A stretch of DNA of 64,000 nucleotides from Anthopleura xanthogrammica (taxonomy: Eukaryota; Cnidaria; Anthozoa; Actiniaria; Actiniidae). Location: positions 14,708,082 through 14,772,081 of the forward strand of contig OZ025211.1 of NCBI GenBank assembly GCA_964019055.1. Reading direction: 5' to 3'. Below, piece after piece: positions 1 to 12,055 of the stretch. Position 1 is the stretch's first letter, and every line of letters starts with the position of its first letter. Made by a program: the position numbers and the translations under genes. The notes under the pieces are model-generated. The model was not told the origin of the DNA. It did not search any database and saw nothing but the letters and a program-made list of their open reading frames with translations.

Positions 1-129
1 GCTGAGAATTTTCTTTTGCCGATAACACGACGTTTTCACTGCTAAAAGCACATTTTGGGCGCGAACAGCACATTTGTGGTGAGAAAAAGAGTGTTTTTCT
101 GAGAAAAAAGCATTTTTGCTGAAAAAAGG
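1..129 (+). repeat. Partial monomer at left edge
   Basis: The window opens exactly at subunit 9 (GCTGAGAATTTTC) and runs to the first phase marker at 130. It is the right part of a normal unit, cut by the window edge and not by a biological boundary. It carries TTTTTCTGAG in place of the usual TTTTGCTGAG near position 97, a variant that recurs at 59998. Confidence 0.95.
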
Positions 130-1397
130 TCATTTTAACCCTAACAATGAGGTTTTTTGCTGATGGGATGACTTTTTCGCCAAAAACACGACGTTATTGC
201 TGGTGAAAACAACGTATTGGCTGAAAACACGACGTTTTGGCTGATAAAATGAAGTTTTTGGTGAGAAAATGAGATTTTTGGTGAAAAAAGGTGTTTTTTG
301 CTGAACATTTTTTTTTGGCTGAGAATTTTCTTTTGCCGATAACACGACGTTTTCACTGCTAAAAGCACATTTTGGGCGCGAACAGCACATTTGTGGTGAG
401 AAAAAGAGTGTTTTGCTGAGAAAAAAGCATTTTTGCTGAAAAAAGGTCATTTTAACCCTAACAATGAGGTTTTTTGCTGATGGGATGACTTTTTTGCCAA
501 AAACACGACGTTATTGCTGGTGAAAACAACGTATTGGCTGAAAACACGACGTTTTGGCTGATAAAATGAAGTTTTTGGTGAGAAAATGAGATTTTTGGTG
601 AAGAAAGGTGTTTTTTGCTGAACATTTTTTTTTGGCTGAGAATTTTCTTTTGCCGATAACACGACGTTTTCACTGCTAAAAGCACATTTTGGGCGCGAAC
701 AGCACATTTGTGGTGAGAAAAAGAGTGTTTTGCTGAGAAAAAAGCATTTTTGCTGAAAAAAGGTCATTTTAACCCTAACAATGAGGTTTTTTGCTGATGG
801 GATGACTTTTTTGCCAAAAACACGACGTTATTGCTGGTGAAAACAACGTATTGGCTGAAAACACGACGTTTTGGCTGATAAAATGAAGTTTTTGGTGAGA
901 AAATGAGATTTTTGGTGAAAAAAGGTGTTTTTTGCTGAACATTTTTTTTTGGCTGAGAATTTTCTTTTGCCGATAACACGACGTTTTCACTGCTAAAAGC
1001 ACATTTTGGGCGCGAACAGCACATTTGTAGTGAGAAAAAGAGTGTTTTGCTGAGAAAAAAGCATTTTTGCTGAAAAAAGGTCATTTTAACCCTAACAATG
1101 AGGTTTTTTGCTGATGGGATGACTTTTTTGCCAAAAACACGACATTATTGCTGGTGAAAACAACGTATTGGCTGAAAACACGACGTTTTGGCTGATAAAA
1201 TGAAGTTTTTGGTGAGAAAATGAGACTTTTGGTGAAAAAATGTGTTTTTTGCTGAACATTTTTTTTTGGCTGAGAATTTTCTTTTGCCGATAACACGACG
1301 TTTTCACTGCTAAAAGCACAGTTTGGGCGCGAACAGCACATTTGTGGTGAGAAAAAGTGTGTTTTGCTGAGAAAAAAGCATTTTTGCTGAAAAAAGG

Positions 1398-2052
1398 TCA
1401 TTTTAACCCTAACAATGAGGTTTTTTGCTGATGGGATGACTTTTTTGCCAAAAACACGACATTATTGCTGGTGAAAACAACGTATTGGCTGAAAACACGA
1501 CGTTTTGGCTGATAAAATGAAGTTTTTGGTGAGAAAATGAGACTTTTGGTGAAAAAAGGTGTTTTTTGCTGAACATTTTTTTTTTGGCTGAGAATTTTCT
1601 TTTGCCGATAACACGACGTTTTCACTGCTAAAAGCACATTTTGGGCGCGAACAGCACATTTGTGGTGAGAAAAAGTGTGTTTTGCTGAGAAAAAAGCATT
1701 TTTGCTGAAAAAAGGTCATTTTAACCCTAACAATGAGGTTTTTTGCTGATGGGATGACTTTTTTGCCAAAAACACGACATTATTGCTGGTGAAAACAACG
1801 TATTGGCTGAAAACACGACGTTTTGGCTGATAAAATGAAGTTTTTGGTGAGAAAATGAGATTTTTGGTGAAAAAAGGTGTTTTTTGGTGAAAAAAGGTGT
1901 TTTTTGCTGAACATTTTTTTTTGGCTGAGAATTTTCTTTTGCCGATAACACGACGTTTTTACTGCTAAAAGCACATTTTGGGCGCGAAAAGCACATTTGT
2001 AGTGAGAAAAAGAGTGTTTTGCTGAGAAAAAAGCATTTTCGCTGAAAAAAGG
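1398..2052 (+). repeat. Higher-order dimer, copy 1 (318 + 337 bp)
   Basis: The first unit has GAGACTTTTGG, an extra T in the long T-run of subunit 8 and AAAAGTGTGTTTTG. The second has a duplicated 20-bp subunit 7, TTTTTACTGC in place of TTTTCACTGC, and TTTGTAGTGAG. The same ordered set of variants reappears 971 bp downstream at 2369. Shared private variants in order indicate duplication of the pair as a block. Confidence 0.85.
1866..1905 (+). repeat. Tandem duplication of 20-bp subunit 7
   Basis: GGTGAAAAAAGGTGTTTTTT occurs at 1866-1885 and again, without change, at 1886-1905, making this unit 337 bp. It is a gain of exactly one subunit, as expected from slippage or unequal exchange between 20-bp subunits. 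Confidence 0.95.
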
Positions 2053-2368
2053 TCATTTTAACCCTAACAATGAGGTTTTTTGCTGATGGGATGACTTTTT
2101 TGCCAAAAACACGACATTATTGCTGGTGAAAACAACGTATTGGCTGAAAACACGACGTTTTGGCTGATAAAATGAAGTTTTTGGTGAGAAAATGAGATTT
2201 TTGGTGAAAAAAGGTGTTTTTTGCTGAACATTTTTTTTTGGCTGAGAATTTTCTTTTGCCGATAACACAACGTTTTCACTGCTAAAAGCACATTTTGGGC
2301 GCGAACAGCACATTTGTGGTGAGAAAAAGAGTGTTTTGCTGAAAAAAAGCATTTTTGCTGAAAAAAGG

Positions 2369-3005
2369 TCATTTTAACCCTAACAATGAGGTTTTTTGTT
2401 GATGGGATGACTTTTTTGCCAAAAACACGACATTATTGCTGGTGAAAACAACGTATTGGCTGAAAACACGACGTTTTGGCTGATAAAATGAAGTTTTTGG
2501 TGAGAAAATGAGACTTTTGGTGAAAAAAGGTGTTTTTTGCTGAACATTTTTTTTTTGGCTGAGAATTTTCTTTTGCCGATAACACGACGTTTTCACTGCT
2601 AAAAGCACATTTTGGGCGCGAACAGCACATTTGTGGTGAGAAAAAGTGTGTTTTGCTGAGAAAAAAGCATTTTTGCTGAAAAAAGGTCATTTTAACCCTA
2701 ACAATGAGGTTTTTTGCTGATGGGATGACTTTTTTGCCAAAAACACGACATTATTGCTGGTGAAAACACGACGTTTTGGCTGATAAAATGAAGTTTTTGG
2801 TGAGAAAATGAGATTTTTGGTGAAAAAAGGTGTTTTTTGGTAAAAAAAGGTGTTTTTTGCTGAACATTTTTTTTTGGCTGAGAATTTTCTTTTGCCGATA
2901 ACACGACGTTTTTACTGCTAAAAGCACATTTTAGGCGCGAACAGCACATTTGTAGTGAGAAAAAGAGTGTTTTGCTGAGAAAAAAGCATTTTTGCTGAAA
3001 AAAGG
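2369..3005 (+). repeat. Higher-order dimer, copy 2 (318 + 319 bp)
   Basis: This repeats the variant set of 1398-2052. The second unit again has the subunit-7 duplication, with one change in the second copy (GGTAAAAAAAGG, 2839-2858). In addition 18 bp are lost around 2761, where subunits 3 and 4 are joined through their shared TGAAAAC. The loss and the gain nearly cancel, giving 319 bp. Confidence 0.85.
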
Positions 3006-3957
3006 TCATTTTAACCCTAACAATGAGGTTTTTTGCTGATGGGATGACTTTTTTGCCAAAAACACGACATTATTGCTGGTGAAAACAACGTATTGGCTGA
3101 AAACACGATGTTTTGGCTGATAAAATGAAGTTTTTGGTGAGAAAATGAGATTTTTGGTGAAAAAAGGTGTTTTTCGCTGAACATTTTTTTTTTGGCTGAG
3201 AATTTTCTTTTGCCGATAACACGACGTTTTCACTGCTAAAAGCACATTTTGGGCGCGAACAGCACATTTGTGGTGAGAAAAAGAGTGTTTTGCTGAGAAA
3301 AAAGCATTTTTGCTGAAAAAAGGTCATTTTAACCCTAACAATGAGGTTTTTTGCTGATGGGATGACTTTTTTGCCAAAAACACGACATTATTGCTGGTGA
3401 AAACAACGTATTGGCTGAAAACACGACGTTTTGGCTGATAAAATGAAGTTTTTGGTGAGAAAATGAGATTTTTGGTGAAAAAAGGTGTTTTTTGCTGAAC
3501 ATTTTTTTTTGGCTGAGAATTTTCTTTTGCCGATAACACGACGTTTTCACTGCTAAAAGCACATTTTGGGCGCGAACAGCACATTTGTAGTGAGAAAAAG
3601 AGTGTTTTGCTGAGAAAAAAGCATTTTTGCTGAAAAAAGGTCATTTTAACCCTAACAATGAGGTTTTTTGCTGATGGGATGACTTTTTTGCCAAAAACAC
3701 GACATTATTGCTGGTAAAAACAACGTATTGGCTGAAAACACGACGTTTTGGCTGATAAAATGAAGTTTTTGGTGAGAAAATGAGATTTTTGGTGAAAAAA
3801 GGTGTTTTTTGCTGAACATTTTTTTTTGGCTGAGAATTTTCTTTTGCCGATAACACGACGTTTTCACTGCTAAAAGCACATTTTGGGCGCGAACAGCACA
3901 TTTGTGGTGAGAAAAAGAGTGTTTTGCTGAGAAAAAAGCATTTTTGCTGAAAAAAGG

Positions 3958-4119
3958 TCATTTTAACCCTAACAATGAGGTTTTTTGCTGATGGGATGAC
4001 TTTTTTGCCAAAAACACAACATTATTGCTGGTGAAAACAACGTATTGGCTGAAAACACGACGTTTTGGCTGATAAAATGAAGTTTTTGGTGAGAAAATGA
4101 GATTTTTGCTGAAAAAAGG
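3958..4119 (+). repeat. Truncated 162-bp unit (155-bp deletion), junction type 1
   Basis: After subunit 6 (4088-4107) the sequence passes directly to GCTGAAAAAAGG of subunit 15 (4108-4119), skipping subunits 7-14. The unit carries the CACAACATT variant. Its junction begins GCTGAAAAAAGG, unlike the other two truncated units, so the exchange point was slightly further left or was later converted. Confidence 0.95.
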
Positions 4120-7100
4120 TCATTTTAACCCTAACAATGAGGTTTTTTGCTGATGGGATGACTTTTTTGCCAAGAACACGACATTATTGCTGGTGAAAAC
4201 AACGTATTGGCTGAAAACACGACGTTTTGGCTGATAAAATGAAGTTTTTGGTGAGAAAATGAGATTTTTGGTGAAAAAAGGTGTTTTTTGCTGAACATTT
4301 TTTTTTGGCTGAGAATTTTCTTTTGCCGATAACACGACGTTTTCACTGCTAAAAGCACATTTTGGGCGCGAACAGCACATTTGTGGTGAGAAAAAGAGTG
4401 TTTTGCTGAGAAAAAAGCATTTTTGCTGAAAAAAGGTCATTTTAACCCTAACAATGAGGTTTTTTGCTGATGGGATGACTTTTTTGCCAAAAACACGACA
4501 TTATTGCTGGTGAAAACAACGTATTGGCTGAAAACACGACGTTTTGGCTGATAAAATGAAGTTTTTGGTGAGAAAATGAGATTTTTGGTGAAAAAAGGTG
4601 TTTTTTGCTGAACATTTTTTTTTGGCTGAGAATTTTCTTTTGCCGATAACACGACGTTTTCACTGCTAAAAGCACATTTTGGGCGCGAACAGCACATTTG
4701 TAGTGAGAAAAAGAGTGTTTTGCTGAGAAAAAAGCATTTTTGCTGAAAAAAGGTCATTTTAACCCTAACAATGAGGTTTTTTGCTGATGGGATGACTTTT
4801 TTGCCAAAAACACGACATTATTGCTGGTAAAAACAACGTATTGGCTGAAAACACGACGTTTTGGCTGATAAAATGAAGTTTTTGGTGAGAAAATGAGATT
4901 TTTGGTGAAAAAAGGTGTTTTTTGCTGAACATTTTTTTTTGGCTGAGAATTTTCTTTTGCCGATAACACGACGTTTTCACTGCTAAAAGCACATTTTGGG
5001 CGCGAACAGCACATTTGTGGTGAGAAAAAGAGTGTTTTGCTGAGAAAAAAGCATTTTTGCTGAAAAAAGGTCATTTTAACCCTAACAATGAGGTTTTTTG
5101 CTGATGGGATGACTTTTTTGCCAAAAACACAACATTATTGCTGGTGAAAACAACGTATTGGCTGAAAACACGACGTTTTGGCTGATAAAATGAAGTTTTT
5201 GGTGAGAAAATGAGATTTTTGATGAAAAAAGGTGTTTTTGGCTGAACATTTTTTTTTGGCTGAGAATTTTCTTTTGCCGATAACACGACGTTTTCACTGC
5301 TAAAAGCACATTTTGGGCGCGAACAGCACATTTGTGGTGAGAAAAAGAGTGTTTTGCTGAGAAAAAAGCATTTTTGCTGAAAAAAGGTCATTTTAACCCT
5401 AACAATGAGGTTTTTTGCTGATGGGATGACTTTTTTGCCAAAAACACGACATTATTGCTGGTGAAAACAACGTATTGGCTGAAAACACGATGTTTTGGCT
5501 GATAAAATGAAGTTTTTGGTGAGAAAATGAGATGTTTGGTGAAAAAAGGTGTTTTTTGCTGAACATTTTTTTTTGGCTGAGAATTTTCTTTTGCCGATAA
5601 CACGACGTTTTCACTGCTAAAAGCACATTTTGGGCGCGAACAGCACATTTGTGGTGAGAAAAAGAGTGTTTTGCTGAGAAAAAAGCATTTTTGCTGAAAA
5701 AAGGTCATTTTAACCCTAACAATGAGGTTTTTTGCTGATGGGATGACTTTTTTGCCAAAAACACGACATTATTGCTGGTGAAAACAACGTATTGGCTGAA
5801 AACACGACGTTTTGGCTGATAAAATGAAGTTTTTGGTGAGAAAATGAGATTTTTGGTGAAAAAAGGTGTTTTTTGCTGAAACTTTTTTTTTGGCTGAGAA
5901 TTTTCTTTTGCCGATAACACGACGTTTTCACTGCTAAAAGCACATTTTGGGCGCGAACAGCACATTTGTGGTGAGAAAAAGAGTGTTTTGCTGAGAAAAA
6001 AGCATTTTTGCTGAAAAAAGGTCATTTTAACCCTAACAATGAGGTTTTTTGCTGATGGGATGACTTTTTTGCCAAAAACACGACATTATTGCTGGTGAAA
6101 ACAACGTATTGGCTGAAAACACGACGTTTTGGCTGATAAAATGAAGTTTTTGGTGAGAAAATGAGATTTTTGGTGAAAAAAGGTGTTTTTGGCTGAACAT
6201 TTTTTTTTGGCTGAGCATTTTCTTTTGCCGATAACACGACGTTTTCACTGCTAAAAGCACATTTTGGGCGCGAACAGCACATTTGTGGTGAGAAAAAGAG
6301 TGTTTTGCTGAGAAAAAAGCATTTTTGCTGAAAAAAGGTCATTTTAACCCTAACAATGAGGTTTTTTGCTGATGGGATGACTTTTTTGCCAAAAACACGA
6401 CATTATTGCTGGTGAAAACAACGTATTGGCTGAAAACACGACGTTTTGGCTGATAAAATGAAGTTTTTGGTGAGAAAATGAGATTTTTGGTGAAAAAAGG
6501 TGTTTTTTGCTGAACATTTTTTTTTGGCTGAGAATTTTCTTTTGCCGATAACACGACGTTTTCACTGCTAAAAGCACATTTTGGGCGCGAACAGCACATT
6601 TGTGGTGAGAAAAAGAGTGTTTTGCTGAGAAAAAAGCATTTTTGCTGAAAAAAGGTCATTTTAACCCTAACAATGAGGTTTTTTGCTGATGGGATGACTT
6701 TTTTGCCAAGAACACGACATTATTGCTGGTGAAAACAACGTATTGGCTGAAAACACGACGTTTTGGCTGATAAAATAAAGTTTTTGGTGAGAAAATGAGA
6801 TTTTTGGTGAAAAAAGGTGTTTTTTGCTGAACATTTTTTTTTGGCTGAGAATTTTCTTTTGCCGATAACACGACGTTTTCACTGCTAAAAGCACATTTTG
6901 GGCGCGAACAGCACATTTGTGGTGAGAAAAAGAGTGTTTTGCTGAGAAAAAAAGCATTTTTGCTGAAAAAAGGTCATTTTAACCCTAACAATGAGGTTTT
7001 TTGCTGATGGGATGACTTTTTTGCCAAAAACACGACATTATTGCTGGTGAAAACAACGTATTGGCTGAAAACACGACGTTTTGGCTGATAAAATGAAGTT

Positions 7101-8558
7101 TTTGGTGAGAAAATGAGATTTTTGGTGAAAAAAGGTGTTTTTTGCTGAACATTTTTTTTTGGCTGAGAATTTTCTTTTGCCGATAACACGACGTTTTCAC
7201 TGCTAAAAGCACATTTTGGGCGCGAACAGCACATGTGTGGTGAGGAAAAGAGTGTTTTGCTGAGAAAAAAGCATTTTTGCTGAAAAAAGGTCATTTTAAC
7301 CCTAACAATGAGGTTTTTTGCTGATGGGATGACTTTTTTGCCAAAAACACGACATTATTGCTGGTAAAAACAACGTATTGGCTGAAAACACGACGTTTTG
7401 GCTGATAAAATGAAGTTTTTGGTGAGAAAATGAGATTTTTGGTGAAAAAAGGTGTTTTTTGCTGAACATTTTTTTTTGGCTGAGAATTTTCTTTTGCCGA
7501 TAACACGACGTTTTCACTGCTAAAAGCACATTTTGGGCGCGAACAGCACATTTGTGGTGAGAAAAAGAGTGTTTTGCTGAGAAAAAAGCATTTTTGCTGA
7601 AAAAAGGTCATTTTAACCCTAACAATGAGGTTTTTTGCTGATGGGATGACTTTTTTGCCAAAAACACAACATTATTGCTGGTGAAAACAACGTATTGGCT
7701 GAAAACACGACGTTTTGGCTGATAAAATGAAGTTTTTGGTGAGAAAATGAGATTTTTGATGAAAAAAGGTGTTTTTGGCTGAACATTTTTTTTTGGCTGA
7801 GAATTTTCTTTTGCCGATAACACGACGTTTTCACTGCTAAAAGCACATTTTGGGCGCGAACAGCACATTTGTGGTGAGAAAAAGAGTGTTTTGCTGAGAA
7901 AAAAGCATTTTTGCTGAAAAAAGGTCATTTTAACCCTAACAATGAGGTTTTTTGCTGATGGGATGACTTTTTTGCCAAAAACACGACATTATTGCTGGTG
8001 AAAACAACGTATTGGCTGAAAACACGATGTTTTGGCTGATAAAATGAAGTTTTTGGTGAGAAAATGAGATTTTTGGTGAAAAAAGGTGTTTTTTGCTGAA
8101 CATTTTTTTTTGGCTGAGAATTTTCTTTTGCCGATAACACGACGTTTTCACTGCTAAAAGCACATTTTGGGCGCGAACAGCACATTTGTAGTGAGAAAAA
8201 GAGTGTTTTGCTGAGAAAAAAGCATTTTTGCTGAAAAAAGGTCATTTTAACCCTAACAATGAGGTTTTTTGCTGATGGGATGACTTTTTTGCCAAAAACA
8301 CGACATTATTGCTGGTGAAAACAACGTATTGGCTGAAAACACGATGTTTTGGCTGATAAAATGAAGTTTTTGGTGAGAAAATGAGATTTTTGGTGAAAAA
8401 AGGTGTTTTTTGCTGAACATTTTTTTTTGGCTGAGAATTTTCTTTTGCCGATAACACGACGTTTTCACTGCTAAAAGCACATTTTGGGCGCGAACAGCAC
8501 ATTTGTGGTGAGAAAAAGAGTGTTTTGCTGAGAAAAAAGCATTTTTGCTGAAAAAAGG

Positions 8559-9037
8559 TCATTTTAACCCTAACAATGAGGTTTTTTGTTGATGGGATGA
8601 CTTTTTTGCCAAAAACACGACATTATTGCTGGTGAAAACAACGTATTGGCTGAAAACACGACGTTTTGGCTGATAAAATGAAGTTTTTGGTGAGAAAATG
8701 AGATTTTTGGTGAAAAAAGGTCATTTTAACCCTAACAATGAGGTTTTTTGCTGATGGGATGACTTTTTTGCCAAGAACACGACATTATTGCTGGTGAAAA
8801 CAACGTATTGGCTGAAAACACGACGTTTTGGCTGATAAAATGAAGTTTTTGGTGAGAAAATGAGATTTTTGGTGAAAAAAGGTGTTTTTTGCTGAACATT
8901 TTTTTTTGGCTGAGAATTTTCTTTTGCCGATAACACGACGTTTTCACTGCTAAAAGCACATTTTGGGCGCGAACAGCACATTTGTGGTGAGAAAAAGAGT
9001 GTTTTGCTGAGAAAAAAGCATTTTTGCTGAAAAAAGG
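8559..9037 (+). repeat. 479-bp 1.5-mer (162 + 317 bp), copy 1
   Basis: A truncated unit (8559-8720) is followed by a full unit with CCAAGAACAC. The truncation junction reads GGTGAAAAAAGGTCATTT (from 8709), a hybrid of the left part of subunit 7 and the right part of subunit 15. Subunits 7 and 15 share TGAAAAAAGGT, an 11-bp identity in which the exchange must lie. The start has the variant TTTTTTGTTGATGGG, also seen near 2395. Confidence 0.9.
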
Positions 9038-9516
9038 TCATTTTAACCCTAACAATGAGGTTTTTTGCTGATGGGATGACTTTTTTGCCAAAAACACTAC
9101 ATTATTGCTGGTGAAAACAACGTATTGGCTGAAAACACGACGTTTTGGCTGATAAAATGAAGTTTTTGGTGAGAAAATGAGATTTTTGGTGAAAAAAGGT
9201 CATTTTAACCCTAACAATGAGGTTTTTTGCTGATGGGATGACTTTTTTGCCAAGAACACGACATTATTGCTGGTGAAAACAACGTATTGGCTGAAAACAC
9301 GACGTTTTGGCTGATAAAATGAAGTTTTTGGTGAGAAAATGAGATTTTTGGTGAAAAAAGGTGTTTTTTGCTGAACATTTTTTTTTGGCTGAGAATTTTC
9401 TTTTGCCGATAACACGACGTTTTCACTGCTAAAAGCACATTTTGGGCGCGAACAGCACATTTGTGGTGAGAAAAAGAGTGTTTTGCTGAGAAAAAAGCAT
9501 TTTTGCTGAAAAAAGG
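9038..9516 (+). repeat. 479-bp 1.5-mer (162 + 317 bp), copy 2
   Basis: This directly follows copy 1 and has the same truncation junction (9188-9199) and the same CCAAGAACAC full unit. The truncated part has CACTACATT, a variant shared with the following full-length unit at 9517. The arrangement at 3958-4436 is a third, separated example of a truncated unit followed by a CCAAGAACAC unit. Confidence 0.9.
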
Positions 9517-10151
9517 TCATTTTAACCCTAACAATGAGGTTTTTTGCTGATGGGATGACTTTTTTGCCAAAAACACTACATTATTGCTGGTGAAAACAAC
9601 GTATTGGCTGAAAACACGACGTTTTGGCTGATAAAATGAAGTTTTTGGTGAGAAAATGAGATTTTTGGTGAAAAAAGGTGTTTTTGGCTGAACATTTTTT
9701 TTTGGCTGAGAATTTTCTTTTGCCGATAACACGACGTTTTCACTGCTAAAAGCACATTTTGGGCGCGAACAGCACATTTGTGGTGAGAAAAAGAGTGTTT
9801 TGCTGAGAAAAAAGCATTTTTGCTGAAAAAAGGTCATTTTAACCCTAACAATGAGGTTTTTTGCTGATGGGATGACTTTTTTGCCAAAAACACGACATTA
9901 TTGCTGGTGAAAACAACGTATTGGCTGAAAACACGACGTTTTGGCTGATAAAATGAAGTTTTTGGTGAGAAAATGAGATTTTTGGTGAAAAAAGGTGTTT
10001 TTTGCTGAACATTTTTTTTTGGCTGAGAATTTTCTTTTGCCGATAACACGACGTTTTCACTGCTAAAAGCACATTTTGGGCGCGAACAGCACATTTGTGG
10101 TGAGAAAAAGAGTGTTTTGCTGAGAAAAAAAGCATTTTTGCTGAAAAAAGG

Positions 10152-10786
10152 TCATTTTAACCCTAACAATGAGGTTTTTTGCTGATGGGATGACTTTTTT
10201 GCCAAAAACACGACATTATTGCTGGTGAAAACAACGTATTGGCTGAAAACACGACGTTTTGGCTGATAAAATGAAGTTTTTGGTGAGAAAATGAGATTTT
10301 TGGTGAAAAAAGGTGTTTTTTGATGAACATTTTTTTTTGGCTGAGAATTTTCTTTTGCCGATAACACGACGTTTTCACTGCTAAAAGCACATTTTGGGCG
10401 CGAACAGCACATGTGTGGTGAGAAAAAGAGTGTTTTGCTGAGAAAAAAGCATTTTTGCTGAAAAAAGGTCATTTTAACCCTAACAATGAGGTTTTTTGCT
10501 GATGGGATGACTTTTTTGCCAAGAACACGACATTATTGCTGGTGAAAACAACGTATTGGCTGACAACACGACGTTTTGGCTGATAAAATGAAGTTTTTGG
10601 TGAGAAAATGAGATTTTTGGTGAAAAAAGGTGTTTTTTGCTGAACATTTTTTTTTGGCTGAGAATTTTCTTTTGCCGATAACACGACGTTTTCACTGCTA
10701 AAAGCACATTTTGGGCGCGAACAGCACATTTGTGGTGAGAAAAAGAGTGTTTTGCTGAGAAAAAAAGCATTTTTGCTGAAAAAAGG
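10152..10786 (+). repeat. Higher-order dimer, copy 1 (317 + 318 bp)
   Basis: The first unit has TGATGAACATT and ACATGTGTGG. The second has CCAAGAACAC, TGACAACACG and one extra A in subunit 14. The same five variants recur in the same order 1269 bp downstream. Confidence 0.9.
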
Positions 10787-11420
10787 TCATTTTAACCCTA
10801 ACAATGAGGTTTTTTGCTGATGGGATGACTTTTTTGCCAAAAACACGACATTATTGCTGGTGAAAACAACGTATTGGCTGAAAACACGACGTTTTGGCTG
10901 ATAAAATGAAGTTTTTGGTGAGAAAATGAGATTTTTGGTGAAAAAAGGTGTTTTTGGCTGAACATTTTTTTTTCGGCTGAGAATTTTCTTTTGCCGATAA
11001 CACGACGTTTTCACTGCTAAAAGCACATTTTGGGCGCGAACAGCACATTTGTGGTGAGAAAAAGAGTGTTTTGCTGAGAAAAAAGCATTTTTGCTGAAAA
11101 AAGGTCATTTTAACCCTAACAATGAGGTTTTTTGCTGATGGGATGACTTTTTTGCCAAAAACACGACATTATTGCTGGTGAAAACAACGTATTGGCTGAA
11201 AACACGACGTTTTGGCTGATAAAATGAAGTTTTTGGTGAGAAAATGAGATTTTTGGTGAAAAAAGGTGTTTTTTAGTGAACATTTTTTTTTGGCTGAGAA
11301 TTTTCTTTTGCCGATAACACGACGTTTTCACTGCTAAAAGCACATTTTGGGCGCGAACAGCACATTTGTGGTGAGAAAAAGAGTGTTTGCTGAGAAAAAA
11401 GCATTTTTGCTGAAAAAAGG

Positions 11421-12055
11421 TCATTTTAACCCTAACAATGAGGTTTTTTGCTGATGGGATGACTTTTTTGCCAAAAACACGACATTATTGCTGGTGAAAA
11501 CAACGTATTGGCTGAAAACACGACGTTTTGGCTGATAAAATGAAGTTTTTGGTGAGAAAATGAGATTTTTGGTGAAAAAAGGTGTTTTTTGATGAACATT
11601 TTTTTTTGGCTGAGAATTTTCTTTTGCCGATAACACGACGTTTTCACTGCTAAAAGCACATTTTGGGCGCGAACAGCACATGTGTGGTGAGAAAAAGAGT
11701 GTTTTGCTGAGAAAAAAGCATTTTTGCTGAAAAAAGGTCATTTTAACCCTAACAATGAGGTTTTTTGCTGATGGGATGACTTTTTTGCCAAGAACACGAC
11801 ATTATTGCTGGTGAAAACAACGTATTGGCTGACAACACGACGTTTTGGCTGATAAAATGAAGTTTTTGGTGAGAAAATGAGATTTTTGGTGAAAAAAGGT
11901 GTTTTTTGCTGAACATTTTTTTTTGGCTGAGAATTTTCTTTTGCCGATAACACGACGTTTTCACTGCTAAAAGCACATTTTGGGCGCGAACAGCACATTT
12001 GTGGTGAGAAAAAGAGTGTTTTGCTGAGAAAAAAAGCATTTTTGCTGAAAAAAGG
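11421..12055 (+). repeat. Higher-order dimer, copy 2 (317 + 318 bp)
   Basis: This copy matches 10152-10786 in every private variant I can see. The 1269-bp distance equals four monomers, so the block was duplicated together with the two units between. Confidence 0.9.

Larger units (their letters stand above)
130..3323 (+). repeat. Zone 1: diverged units with large length variation
   Basis: Ten units measure 317, 317, 317, 317, 318, 337, 316, 318, 319 and 318 bp. The first three have CGACGTT in subunit 2; from 1081 on the form is CGACATT. GAGACTTTTGG replaces GAGATTTTTGG in the units at 1081, 1398 and 2369. The variant TTTGTAGTGAG recurs in this zone near 1024, 1997 and 2950. The variety of indels makes this one of the less homogenised parts of the window. 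Confidence 0.85.
3324..9516 (+). repeat. Zone 2: mosaic of recurring variant units, with all three truncated units
   Basis: A small set of variant units recurs here. Units with CTGGTAAAAAC (3641, 4754, 7291) are each followed by a unit with CACAACATT (3958, 5071, 7608). Units with CCAAGAACAC lie at 4120, 6656, 8721 and 9200, and units with CGATGTTTTGG at 5388, 7925 and 8242. The pair 4754-5387 and the pair 7291-7924 are 2537 bp apart, eight monomers plus one base. The pattern indicates block duplication followed by further shuffling. Confidence 0.8.
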
